A stretch of DNA of 5,534 nt from an uncultured Clostridia bacterium (GTDB lineage: Bacteria > Bacillota > Clostridia > Oscillospirales > CAG-272). Positions 1 through 5,534 of the stretch are shown here, piece after piece. Where the stretch lies: NCBI GenBank assembly GCA_937934385.1, contig CALGZV010000147.1:1-5534 (forward strand). Reading direction: 5' to 3'. Position numbers and translations under genes: made by a program. A model generated the notes under the pieces. The model did not search any database and had not been told where the DNA came from. It saw nothing but the letters and a program-made list of their open reading frames with translations. The stretch's first letter is position 1; every line of letters begins with the position of its first letter.

Positions 1-641
1 AAATATGCATCCGGATTTTCAAGAAGCGGAACGAAAGATTCGTTCGTGAGAGGAAATGTATTTCCGCTTTCATCTGTAACATCGGGAAAACGAAGCTCGG
101 CATTGCGGAAGATACTTCCGATGCTGTCCGGACTGTCTGCCATTTCTCCGGCGGACGCAAGAATATGCTCACATTCATCCGAGAGGATATGCGCCGCTTT
201 ACGGCGTATGCTGTAGATGCTTCTGCGGTATATTTCGAGTTTCGGCTCGCTTCTGTAAAATTCATTCAGACTTTCTTCGGGAATTGCCGTGATCTCGGGC
301 GCGGCGAAGGAAGCGGCACTGCTTATTTCGACATAGATGCTCATCGCTTTGCTTCGCATATTCTGATAGAAGCTGTTGCCTGTATCCTCATCGCTTTTAC
401 AGCTTGCATATCCGATAAGTTTGCCGAGATTTACATCTATGATATCCTCGAGCTTGAAAAAATCGAGCAATGTTTTTCCGTTTTCGCCGAGTTTTCCTTT
501 ATATTCGGATATCCTTGCAGGCATATTTTTAAGTTCGTCATATGCTTCGTTCCATTTATCGTCGTTTTCAAATATATCCGAGAGATTCCAGGTAAGATGT
601 TCCGGGACTTCCGATCGGTTGTTTATCACGCGATTACCCAT
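1..641 (-). CDS. pepF: Oligoendopeptidase F (M3B zinc metallopeptidase), N-terminal part, cut by window edge
   Basis: An open frame runs from ATG at 641-639 off the left edge, giving 213 residues of a protein usually about 600 long. The translation matches the N-terminal half of the PepF/M3B family. It has the early signature HLTWNLSDIF (residues 15-24), the helical segment YASCKSDEDTGNSFYQ (78-93), the PEI motif near 115-117, the segment RRKAAHILSDECEHILA (146-162), and RFPDVTDESGN (184-194). Family members are cytoplasmic zinc endopeptidases that cut short oligopeptides; the HExxH zinc site lies in the missing C-terminal part, so catalysis cannot be checked. The start is supported by an AAAGGAA ribosome binding site 11 nt upstream. 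An in-frame GTG further upstream is followed by that site rather than preceded by it, and a stop (TAA) lies just beyond. It has its own promoter and is separated from trpA by a terminator, so it is probably not part of the trp operon. No signal peptide is seen. Confidence 0.9.
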   Translation of the reverse strand, partial: MGNRVINNRSEVPEHLTWNLSDIFENDDKWNEAYDELKNMPARISEYKGKLGENGKTLLDFFKLEDIIDVNLGKLIGYASCKSDEDTGNSFYQNMRSKAMSIYVEISSAASFAAPEITAIPEESLNEFYRSEPKLEIYRRSIYSIRRKAAHILSDECEHILASAGEMADSPDSIGSIFRNAELRFPDVTDESGNTFPLTNESFVPLLENPDAY

Positions 642-652
642 AAGTCTGTATA

Positions 653-659
653 TTCCTTT
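653..659 (-). promoter_or_regulatory. Ribosome binding site of pepF
   Basis: The minus strand reads AAAGGAA here, 11 nt before the ATG at 641. It is the only purine-rich Shine-Dalgarno-like stretch near that start and decides in favour of ATG 641 over the in-frame GTG, which lies just upstream of it. Confidence 0.65.
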
Positions 660-681
660 CACGGTAATTTATTCTTATAGA

Positions 682-710
682 AGTATACCACAATTTTAGG
701 TAACTATCAA
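682..710 (-). promoter_or_regulatory. Sigma-A type promoter of pepF, extended -10
   Basis: The minus strand carries TTGATA (710-705), exactly 17 nt of spacer, then TATACT (687-682). The spacer ends in TGG, which places a TG dinucleotide one base before the -10 as in extended -10 promoters. Transcription would start near 676-674, giving a 5' leader of about 35 nt before the pepF ATG. Hexamer match and spacing are close to consensus; promoter activity is inferred from sequence only. Confidence 0.75.
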
Positions 711-726
711 TATATCGCCATTAAAA

Positions 727-763
727 TTTGATTGTATTGTGAAATAGATAGTGTTTGATTGCA
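727..763. repeat. Direct repeat TTTGATTGYA, two copies 27 bp apart
   Basis: TTTGATTGTA (727-736) and TTTGATTGCA (754-763) agree at 9 of 10 positions. On the minus strand they lie about 17 and 44 bp upstream of the pepF -35 hexamer. This could be a pair of transcription factor sites, or chance in AT-rich DNA; the sequence alone does not decide. Confidence 0.35.
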
Positions 764-784
764 AATATATTTCTTGCACATCGG

Positions 785-794
785 CCAATATTGG
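785..794. repeat. Perfect palindrome CCAATATTGG
   Basis: This is a 10-bp perfect inverted repeat with no spacer. It lies roughly 75 bp upstream of the pepF -35 box and about 55 bp beyond the trp terminator. Short palindromes of this length occur by chance, so a regulatory role is only a possibility. Confidence 0.3.
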
Positions 795-807
795 AGTCGA
801 AGGATAT

Positions 808-823
808 TACATTAGTAAATGTA
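808..823. repeat. Small hairpin TACATT/AATGTA
   Basis: This is a perfect 6-bp stem with loop AGTA. It is AT-rich and has no U-tract that would make it a terminator on either strand. Function is unknown and chance is likely. Confidence 0.25.
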
Positions 824-847
824 GATTGATAAAGGAATTTATATGCT

Positions 848-878
848 AAAAAAGTACCAAATTTATTTGGTACTTTTT
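848..878 (-). terminator. Rho-independent terminator of the trp operon, symmetrical
   Basis: A perfect 13-bp inverted repeat (878-866 with 861-849) is separated by a 4-nt loop (865-862). In the trp direction the stable core is GTACCAAA paired with TTTGGTAC, followed by six T (853-848). It starts 21 nt after the trpA stop codon, where the end of the operon is expected. The stem has only three G-C pairs, so its strength comes from length. Because A-runs and T-runs flank the core symmetrically, it should also work on the plus strand, with TTTTT at 874-878. Confidence 0.88.
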
Positions 879-899
879 ATGTTTTTAGAAATTAGAAAT

Positions 900-1670
900 T
901 TATCTCAGTGCATCCTTCATCGATTTTACATATTCTCTGATATGCTCAGGAGCTTCTTTGCCGTATTTCTCAAGCAGTTTTACAATAGCTGATCCGACAA
1001 TAGCACCGTCGGCGATGTCCGCCATTTTTCGTGCCTGCTCGGGTGTAGAAATTCCGAATCCGATCGCACAGGGAATGCTTGTGTTCTGTCTTATTACGCT
1101 TACGATGTTGGAAAGATCGGTCTTTATCTCGCTTCTTGTTCCTGTAACTCCGAGACTTGATACTATGTAAAGGAATCCGTCTGCTTCTTTTGCGATCATG
1201 GCAACTCTGTTTTCCGAGGTTGGTGCAATCAGAGATATAAGATCGACGCCGAAACGCCGGCATGTCGGAAGAAATTCATCCTTTTCTTCGAACGGCAGAT
1301 CGGGAAGTATGATACCGTCAATACCTATGTTGCTGCATGAAGATATGAAGCGCTCGGTACCGTATGAGAAGACGACATTGGCATATGTCATGAATACTAT
1401 CGGAATCTTTATATCGCGGCGAAGCTCTGCGACAAACTCAAAAATCTTGTCTGTTGTTATACCGTTTTTGAGTGCCCTAAGATTTGCTCCCTGGATTACA
1501 GGGCCTTCGGCTGTCGGATCGGAGAAGGGAATGCCAAGCTCGATAAGATCAGCGCCGCCCTGCATGGCGGCTCTTACTGCGGCTGCTGTTGTTTCAAGAT
1601 CGGGATCTCCGCATGTTATAAAAGCGATAAATGCTTTTCCGTTTTCAAAGGCCGTTGATATTTTACTCAT
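900..1670 (-). CDS. trpA: Tryptophan synthase alpha subunit
   Basis: The 256-residue protein is of usual length. It splits indole-3-glycerol phosphate into indole and glyceraldehyde 3-phosphate in the cytoplasm and passes indole through a tunnel to TrpB. Its TIM-barrel landmarks are GDPD (21-24), [11 protein letters not shown] (41-51) with catalytic Glu44 (Glu49 in E. coli), TYAN (95-98), loop 6 GVTGTRS (174-180), and the phosphate-binding segments GFGIS (204-208) and [10 protein letters not shown] (222-231). The residue matching catalytic Asp60 of E. coli is Glu55, in the sequence TAEGPVIQ. I recall AEGP in other Firmicute TrpA proteins, so this looks like a lineage variant and not decay. 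The ATG sits inside the end of trpB (ATGAGTAA, 8-nt overlap) with GGGGAGG 6 nt before it. It is the last gene of the operon, with a terminator just after its TAA stop. Confidence 0.98.
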   Translation of the reverse strand: MSKISTAFENGKAFIAFITCGDPDLETTAAAVRAAMQGGADLIELGIPFSDPTAEGPVIQGANLRALKNGITTDKIFEFVAELRRDIKIPIVFMTYANVVFSYGTERFISSCSNIGIDGIILPDLPFEEKDEFLPTCRRFGVDLISLIAPTSENRVAMIAKEADGFLYIVSSLGVTGTRSEIKTDLSNIVSVIRQNTSIPCAIGFGISTPEQARKMADIADGAIVGSAIVKLLEKYGKEAPEHIREYVKSMKDALR

Positions 1671-2853
1671 GGATATCCTCCCCTCTGTAGCGCGCTATAG
1701 CTGCACAGTCTTTGTCTCCTCTTCCGGAAACGGTTACTACGATTATTTTGTCTTTATCCATTGTCGGTGCGAGTTTTCTTGCATAAGCTATCGCATGGGA
1801 CGATTCGATAGCCGGGATGATTCCTTCGGTTTTAGCAAGGTATTCAAACGCACAGACTGCTTCCTCGTCGGTTATCGGAACATATTCGGCTCTTCCGATA
1901 TCATGCAGATACGCATGCTCAGGTCCGACGCCTGGATAATCGAGGCCTGCTGATATTGAGTATACCGGGGCGATTTGACCGTATTCATCCTGGCAGAAAT
2001 AAGATTTCATTCCGTGGAAAATGCCGAGTTTGCCGGTATTTACCGTAGCGGCTGTTTCAAATGTATCTATACCTCTTCCGGCTGCTTCGCATCCGATAAG
2101 TCTGACGCTTTTATCCTCAATGAAGTTATAGAAGCTTCCTATAGCGTTTGAACCGCCTCCGACGCATGCAATTACTGCATCGGGAAGTCTGCCCTCTTTT
2201 TCGAGCATTTGCTGCTTTATTTCCTTGGATATTACCGCCTGAAAGTCGCGCACTATTGTGGGGAACGGATGAGGTCCCATTACAGATCCCAGACAGTAAT
2301 GGGTATCGTCGATTCTTGAGGTCCATTCACGCATTGCTTCGGATACAGCATCCTTGAGTGTTGCAGTGCCTGATGTTACCGGTATTACCTCTGCTCCGAG
2401 CAGACGCATGCGGTATACATTGAGGGCCTGCCTGACAGTATCCTCCTTGCCCATGAATACGACACATTCCATGCCCATAAGCGCAGCAGCGGTAGCTGTT
2501 GCAACACCGTGTTGGCCTGCTCCTGTTTCAGCTATAAGGCGTGTCTTTCCCATTTTTTTGGCAAGAAGTGCCTGACCGAGCACATTGTTTATTTTGTGTG
2601 CGCCGGTATGATTCAGATCCTCACGTTTAAGGTATATCTTTGCGCCTCCCAGATCTTTTGTCATTTTTTCGGCATAGTAAAGTCTCGACGGACGTCCGGC
2701 ATATTCGTTTAGAAGCTCGGAAAGTTCACGGCAGAATTCCGGATCGTCCTTGAGACGGTTATATTCGTTTTCCAGTTCGATGACCGCATTCATAAGTGTT
2801 TCGGGGATATACTGCCCCCCATGAACACCGAAGCGTCCTTTTTTATTTGACAT
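1663..2853 (-). CDS. trpB: Tryptophan synthase beta subunit
   Basis: The 396-residue protein is of full family length. It is the pyridoxal phosphate (PLP) enzyme that condenses indole with L-serine to give L-tryptophan. The N-terminus [15 protein letters not shown] (6-20) is the standard TrpB beginning and supports the start. The PLP lysine is Lys87 in HTGAHKINN (82-90). Catalytic Glu109 lies in AETGAGQHG (108-116), the PLP phosphate loop GGGSNA is at 232-237, Asp305 lies in [13 protein letters not shown] (301-313), Glu350 in PAIESSHA, and Ser376 of VSGRGDKD contacts the PLP ring nitrogen. These match the canonical TrpB1 type that pairs with TrpA, not the stand-alone TrpB2. The ribosome binding site AGAAAGG (2872-2866) lies 12 nt before the ATG. 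It follows trpF after a 75-nt gap and overlaps trpA by 8 nt. Confidence 0.99.
   Translation of the reverse strand: MSNKKGRFGVHGGQYIPETLMNAVIELENEYNRLKDDPEFCRELSELLNEYAGRPSRLYYAEKMTKDLGGAKIYLKREDLNHTGAHKINNVLGQALLAKKMGKTRLIAETGAGQHGVATATAAALMGMECVVFMGKEDTVRQALNVYRMRLLGAEVIPVTSGTATLKDAVSEAMREWTSRIDDTHYCLGSVMGPHPFPTIVRDFQAVISKEIKQQMLEKEGRLPDAVIACVGGGSNAIGSFYNFIEDKSVRLIGCEAAGRGIDTFETAATVNTGKLGIFHGMKSYFCQDEYGQIAPVYSISAGLDYPGVGPEHAYLHDIGRAEYVPITDEEAVCAFEYLAKTEGIIPAIESSHAIAYARKLAPTMDKDKIIVVTVSGRGDKDCAAIARYRGEDIHE
1677..1683 (-). promoter_or_regulatory. Ribosome binding site of trpA inside trpB
   Basis: The minus strand reads GGGGAGG, 6 nt before the trpA ATG and within the last codons of trpB. It is a strong site and fixes the trpA start despite the 8-nt overlap. 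Translation of both synthase subunits from one message at similar levels would fit their alpha2-beta2 complex. Confidence 0.8.
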
Positions 2854-2865
2854 TTCTTTAAATTA

Positions 2866-2872
2866 CCTTTCT
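2866..2872 (-). promoter_or_regulatory. Ribosome binding site of trpB
   Basis: The minus strand reads AGAAAGG, 12 nt before the trpB ATG, in the gap after trpF. Spacing is on the long side, and the site lies fully outside trpF. trpB can therefore start translation independently of the upstream gene, unlike trpC and trpF. Confidence 0.6.
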
Positions 2873-2928
2873 TATATCACTGCACAGAAGCTGATCTGTC
2901 CGGTAAGTGGATATTGATTATACAATTA

Positions 2929-3540
2929 TTATATAGATGAGCCGGATCTGACGGAGCGAACAAAAGCTGCCATTTTGTCAATGTCTTTGTGACCGTCTGT
3001 TTCAATTCCGGAGCTTACATCAACTGCAAACGGGTGAAGTGTTTCGATTGCTTTTTGTACATTTTTCGGATCAAGTCCTCCTGCGAGAAAATACGTACGT
3101 TTGACCGAGTGTATAAGCTCCCAGTTGAATACTTTTCCTGTTCCTCCGCTTCCGGAGTCAAGCAGTATATGATCAGCGGAACTGCATTCCGCTCTCTTTA
3201 CATCTTCGGAAGATGATATTCTGAATGCATGTATGATCGGTTTATCAGTAAGCGACCGCAGGTGTGAAATATATTCACGGTCTTCATGACCGTGCAGTTG
3301 AACCATACCGATTATTCCGTCTGAAATAAGTCCGGCAATGATATCAGGTGATTCATCTACAAATACTCCGACCGTGCATACAGACGGATCTATCAGAGCG
3401 CGAAGTGCTTTTGCTTTTTCCGGCGATACATATCTGCGGCTTTTACGGAAAAAAACAAAGCCTGCATATTCGGGTTTCAGCCTGTCTGTCGCAGAAGCGT
3501 CGCGCTCGCTCATGATACCGCAAAGCTTTATACGTGTCAT
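2929..3540 (-). CDS. trpF: Phosphoribosylanthranilate isomerase
   Basis: The 203-residue cytoplasmic TIM-barrel enzyme converts N-(5'-phosphoribosyl)anthranilate to the carboxyphenylamino-deoxyribulose phosphate used by TrpC. It carries KLCGIM (5-10) with general base Cys7, GFVFFRKSRRYVSP (27-40), VQLHGHE (80-86), general acid Asp128 in ILLDSGSGGTGK (125-136), LAGGLDPKNV (152-161) and the phosphate-binding end VDVSSGIE (173-180). Length is normal, and the gene is separate from trpC, unlike the trpC-trpF fusion of enteric bacteria. The start ATG overlaps the trpC stop as ATGA. Upstream there is only a weak Shine-Dalgarno sequence (AAGAG within the last trpC codons), so initiation probably depends on ribosomes finishing trpC. 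Two in-frame stops follow directly (TAATAA). Confidence 0.98.
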   Translation of the reverse strand: MTRIKLCGIMSERDASATDRLKPEYAGFVFFRKSRRYVSPEKAKALRALIDPSVCTVGVFVDESPDIIAGLISDGIIGMVQLHGHEDREYISHLRSLTDKPIIHAFRISSSEDVKRAECSSADHILLDSGSGGTGKVFNWELIHSVKRTYFLAGGLDPKNVQKAIETLHPFAVDVSSGIETDGHKDIDKMAAFVRSVRSGSSI

Positions 3541-4319
3541 AGCATACTCTTAAGCTCGGCGAGCTTTGCTTTTTTGTCATCGGCACGCATGAGTGCTTCT
3601 CCGACAAGAACAGCATCTGCACCGAGATTGCTTATCTGTTTTATATCATTTGCGGTTTTAACGCCGCTTTCAGATACAAAAAGAATGTCTGACGGCACAA
3701 GCTCTCTGAGCCTGCGGCTGTTTTCGGTGTCGACGGTGAAATCCTTAAGATTGCGATTATTTACTCCTATTATACGCGCTCCGGCGGATATTGCCGTTTT
3801 TACTTCATTTTCATTGTGTGTTTCTACAAGCGCCGATAGCCCGAGCGTATCGCATATTTCTATATACTTACGGATTTTTTCTTCGGGAAGTATTGAGCAA
3901 ATCAGCAAAACTGCCGATGCTCCGAGAAGCTTTGCTTCGTATATCATATACTCATCTACGGTGAAATCCTTGCGAAGACACGGTATACTTACCTCTGACG
4001 CTATTTCTGACAGATATTTATCGCTTCCGAGAAACCACTTAGGCTCGGTGAGAACAGATATGCAGTCAGCGCCTGCTGCCTCGTAGTCTGTTGCAATTTT
4101 GAGATATGGAAAATCAGGAGCTATCAGTCCTTTTGAGGGCGATGCTTTTTTACATTCGCAGATAAAAGACATGCCGCTCTTTCCGAGCGCTTTTTCAAAT
4201 TCGAAATTGTTTTTCGGAAGTGATAACGCACGCTCTTTTATTTCGCCTTCGGAAATGTGTTGTTTTGCAAGCTCTGTCCGTTGCCGTGCATGATCCGCAA
4301 GCTTGTCGAGTATGGTCAT
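3537..4319 (-). CDS. trpC: Indole-3-glycerol phosphate synthase
   Basis: The 260-residue protein has the usual length of a monofunctional enzyme. It decarboxylates and closes the ring of the TrpF product to give indole-3-glycerol phosphate in the cytoplasm. The barrel motifs are complete: [10 protein letters not shown] (55-64) with Glu55 and Lys57, the typical clostridial-looking [13 protein letters not shown] (91-103), LRKDF (115-119) with general acid Lys117, LVETHNE (164-170) with Glu166, IGVNNRNL (184-191) with Asn187, SESGV (216-220) with Ser218, and VGEALMR (239-245). Residue roles are transferred from the archaeal enzyme by alignment from memory. The ATG overlaps the trpD stop (ATGA) and has the strong site GGAGGAG (4331-4325) 5 nt upstream, so the start is secure. 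It ends in a 4-nt overlap with trpF. Confidence 0.98.
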   Translation of the reverse strand: MTILDKLADHARQRTELAKQHISEGEIKERALSLPKNNFEFEKALGKSGMSFICECKKASPSKGLIAPDFPYLKIATDYEAAGADCISVLTEPKWFLGSDKYLSEIASEVSIPCLRKDFTVDEYMIYEAKLLGASAVLLICSILPEEKIRKYIEICDTLGLSALVETHNENEVKTAISAGARIIGVNNRNLKDFTVDTENSRRLRELVPSDILFVSESGVKTANDIKQISNLGADAVLVGEALMRADDKKAKLAELKSML

Positions 4320-5347
4320 AAATTCTCCTCCGGACGGTTGCTTACTTCGATGAAAGAATTCAGCGTTTCGGTCGCCTTGCCTGAATCTATGATCTGTGCG
4401 GCAAGCGCTATTCCGTCAGATATGGATTCCGCTTTTCCGCCGATATACAGCGCAGCGCCTGCATTTATGAGTACTGCGTTTCTTTTGTGGCCTTTTTCTC
4501 CGCGAAGAATAGCTCTGGTTATCTCAGCATTTTCCTCGGGTGTTCCTCCGAGAAGATCTTCTTTTGTACAGCGCTCGAAGCCGAATTCTTCGGGGGTTAT
4601 TGTATAGGATTTGAACCAGCCGTCTTTAAATTCGCAGACGGAGGTCGGCGCGCTCATAGATATCTCGTCGAGCTTATCCTGACCGTATACGACCATTCCG
4701 CGGCGGACGCCGAGATTTATGAGTACCTGTGCAAGCGGCTCTGCAAGATATTCGTCATATACTCCGAGAAGTTGCATTTTTGGACTTCCGGGATTGGTTA
4801 GCGGGCCGAGAATATTGAAGACCGTACGGAATCCAAGCTCCTTACGGATCGGTCCGACATATTTCATCGAAGTGTGATATTTCTGCGCGAAGAAGAAGCA
4901 CATTCCTACTTCTTTCAAAAGCTGCTTGCAGCGATCGGGACTTTGATTTATATTTACTCCGAGAGCTTCAAGACAGTCTGCGGTTCCGCATTTGGACGAT
5001 GCAGCGCGGTTGCCGTGTTTTGCAACCTTCATTCCGCCTGCTGCACATACAAGCGCGGAGGTCGTTGAGATATTAAAGCTATGCGCATTGTCTCCTCCGG
5101 TTCCGACGATTTCGAAGATATCCATTCCGGTGTCGACCTTTGTCGCATGATCGCGCATTGCTGCTGCACATCCGGCAATCTCATCGGTGGTTTCTGCTTT
5201 TGCACTTTTGGTTGACAGAGCGGCGAGAAATGCGGCGTTCTGAGTCGGTGTTGTTTCTCCGCTCATGATTTCGTTCATTACCGAGTAAGCTTCATCATAT
5301 GAAAGATCATGTTTGTTTACTATCTTTACGATTGCTTCTTTAATCAT
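4316..5347 (-). CDS. trpD: Anthranilate phosphoribosyltransferase
   Basis: The 343-residue protein has the normal length of a stand-alone enzyme. It transfers the phosphoribosyl group of PRPP to anthranilate, the second pathway step. After an alpha-helical N-terminal domain, the PRPP-binding glycine loop EIVGTGGD lies at 79-86, followed by FNIST (91-95), [15 protein letters not shown] (110-124), the anthranilate-site segment [19 protein letters not shown] (168-186), and the metal-binding pair Asp227-Glu228 in KLDEIS. All key residues expected of the family are present. It is not fused to trpG, unlike the enteric TrpGD protein. The start ATG shares one base with the trpG stop (TAATG), and a consensus AAAGGAG (5362-5356) lies 8 nt upstream within trpG. 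It overlaps trpC by 4 nt. Confidence 0.99.
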   Translation of the reverse strand: MIKEAIVKIVNKHDLSYDEAYSVMNEIMSGETTPTQNAAFLAALSTKSAKAETTDEIAGCAAAMRDHATKVDTGMDIFEIVGTGGDNAHSFNISTTSALVCAAGGMKVAKHGNRAASSKCGTADCLEALGVNINQSPDRCKQLLKEVGMCFFFAQKYHTSMKYVGPIRKELGFRTVFNILGPLTNPGSPKMQLLGVYDEYLAEPLAQVLINLGVRRGMVVYGQDKLDEISMSAPTSVCEFKDGWFKSYTITPEEFGFERCTKEDLLGGTPEENAEITRAILRGEKGHKRNAVLINAGAALYIGGKAESISDGIALAAQIIDSGKATETLNSFIEVSNRPEENL

Positions 5348-5534
5348 TACCTTATCTCCTTTATGAAGTTTTCGAGCATTTTCTTTCCGTCCGGAGTCAT
5401 GATGGATTCGGGATGAAACTGAACGCCGAAAATCGGATAATCTTTATGCTGCACTGCCATTATTTCACCGTCGGCAGTGACAGCCGTTACTTTCAGTGCG
5501 TCCGGCATTGTATCTGCATCGGCGGTAAGGGAAT
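5347..5534 (-). CDS. trpG: Anthranilate synthase glutamine amidotransferase component, C-terminal end only
   Basis: The frame enters from the right edge and ends in TAA at 5349-5347, giving the last 61 residues of a protein normally near 190. The peptide shows the class I glutamine amidotransferase C-terminus: [20 protein letters not shown] (fragment residues 21-40) followed by [17 protein letters not shown]. The HPE triplet (40-42) holds the His and Glu of the Cys-His-Glu catalytic triad; the Cys loop lies outside the window. The enzyme releases ammonia from glutamine for anthranilate synthase component I (TrpE). Position directly before trpD, with a 1-nt overlap, supports trpG over the very similar folate gene pabA, although in many Gram-positives one protein serves both pathways. 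It ends as a separate protein, not a TrpGD fusion. Confidence 0.95.
   Translation of the reverse strand, partial: SLTADADTMPDALKVTAVTADGEIMAVQHKDYPIFGVQFHPESIMTPDGKKMLENFIKEIR
5356..5362 (-). promoter_or_regulatory. Ribosome binding site of trpD inside trpG
   Basis: The minus strand reads AAAGGAG, 8 nt before the trpD ATG and within the last codons of trpG. It is the near-ideal site that fixes the trpD start at the TAATG junction. Confidence 0.8.

Larger units (their letters stand above)
711..847. other. AT-rich spacer between trp terminator and pepF promoter
   Basis: I see no supported gene or RNA gene in this spacer. It holds a near-identical 10-bp direct repeat (727-736 and 754-763), a perfect 10-bp palindrome CCAATATTGG (785-794), and a short hairpin TACATT-AGTA-AATGTA (808-823). 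The repeat and palindrome lie upstream of the pepF -35 box and could bind a regulator, but nothing identifies one. No plausible plus-strand promoter with both boxes was found. Confidence 0.5.

Noticed and set aside
29..45. Perfect 7-bp inverted repeat GAACGAA-AGA-TTCGTTC.
   Set aside because: It lies inside the pepF coding region in a conserved-looking stretch and has no T-run. Chance from codon choice explains it.
165..699. Two overlapping plus-strand ORFs of 171 and 107 codons.
   Set aside because: They are antisense to pepF, whose minus-strand translation shows clear family motifs throughout, and their own peptides show no recognisable motifs.
711..847. Possible regulatory RNA, T-box or insertion sequence remnant in the spacer.
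   Set aside because: No T-box core, specifier stem, terminal inverted repeats or transposase fragment is visible. A leader for the trp operon would lie at its other end, outside the window.
843..992. Plus-strand 49-codon ORF starting at ATG 843, with AAAGGA (831-836) placed 6 nt upstream.
   Set aside because: The site and spacing look good, but its first codons are the trp terminator hairpin and the rest is antisense to the end of trpA. I found no plus-strand promoter upstream with both boxes, and the peptide resembles nothing I know.
1198..1953. Plus-strand 251-codon ORF across the trpA/trpB junction.
   Set aside because: It is fully antisense to two genes with complete catalytic motifs, so it is a shadow of their codon pattern.
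2884..2899. Hairpin ACAGA-AGCTGA-TCTGT in the trpF-trpB gap as a possible terminator or attenuator.
   Set aside because: The stem is only 5 bp, with no T-run on the minus strand and no leader peptide or antiterminator alternative visible.

Overview
The window holds most of a tryptophan biosynthesis operon on the minus strand, followed downstream by the start of a separate gene on the same strand. The gene set and order (trpG-trpD-trpC-trpF-trpB-trpA), strong AGGAG-type ribosome binding sites, separate trpC and trpF genes, moderate-to-low GC with AT-rich spacers, and an oligoendopeptidase F neighbour point to a Gram-positive anaerobe-type Firmicute, most likely of class Clostridia. That placement is an inference from style; no marker gene here fixes the taxon.

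Layout, read in the direction of transcription (high to low coordinates). 5534-5347: last 61 codons of trpG, cut by the window edge. 5347-4316: trpD. 4319-3537: trpC. 3540-2929: trpF. 2928-2854: a 75-nt gap, the only gap in the operon seen here. 2853-1663: trpB. 1670-900: trpA. 878-848: a factor-independent terminator. 847-711: an AT-rich spacer with small repeats and no supported gene. 710-682: a strong sigma-A-type promoter. 641-1: the first 213 codons of an oligoendopeptidase F (pepF) gene that runs off the left edge.

Together the trp genes encode the steps from chorismate/anthranilate to tryptophan. TrpG supplies ammonia to TrpE, whose gene would lie beyond the right edge. TrpD adds the phosphoribosyl group, TrpF isomerises, TrpC closes the indole ring, and TrpA/TrpB release indole and join it to serine. 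Junctions are tight: a 1-nt overlap for G/D, 4 nt for D/C and C/F, and 8 nt for B/A, which implies one polycistronic message with translational coupling. The operon's own promoter or leader regulation (T-box, attenuator or repressor) lies outside the window and cannot be judged.

I found no undescribed system. The region is ordinary core metabolism. The points worth a second look are a Glu in place of the classical catalytic Asp60 of TrpA, the isolated trpF-trpB gap, the trpC/trpF junction with hardly any Shine-Dalgarno sequence, and repeats upstream of the pepF promoter.
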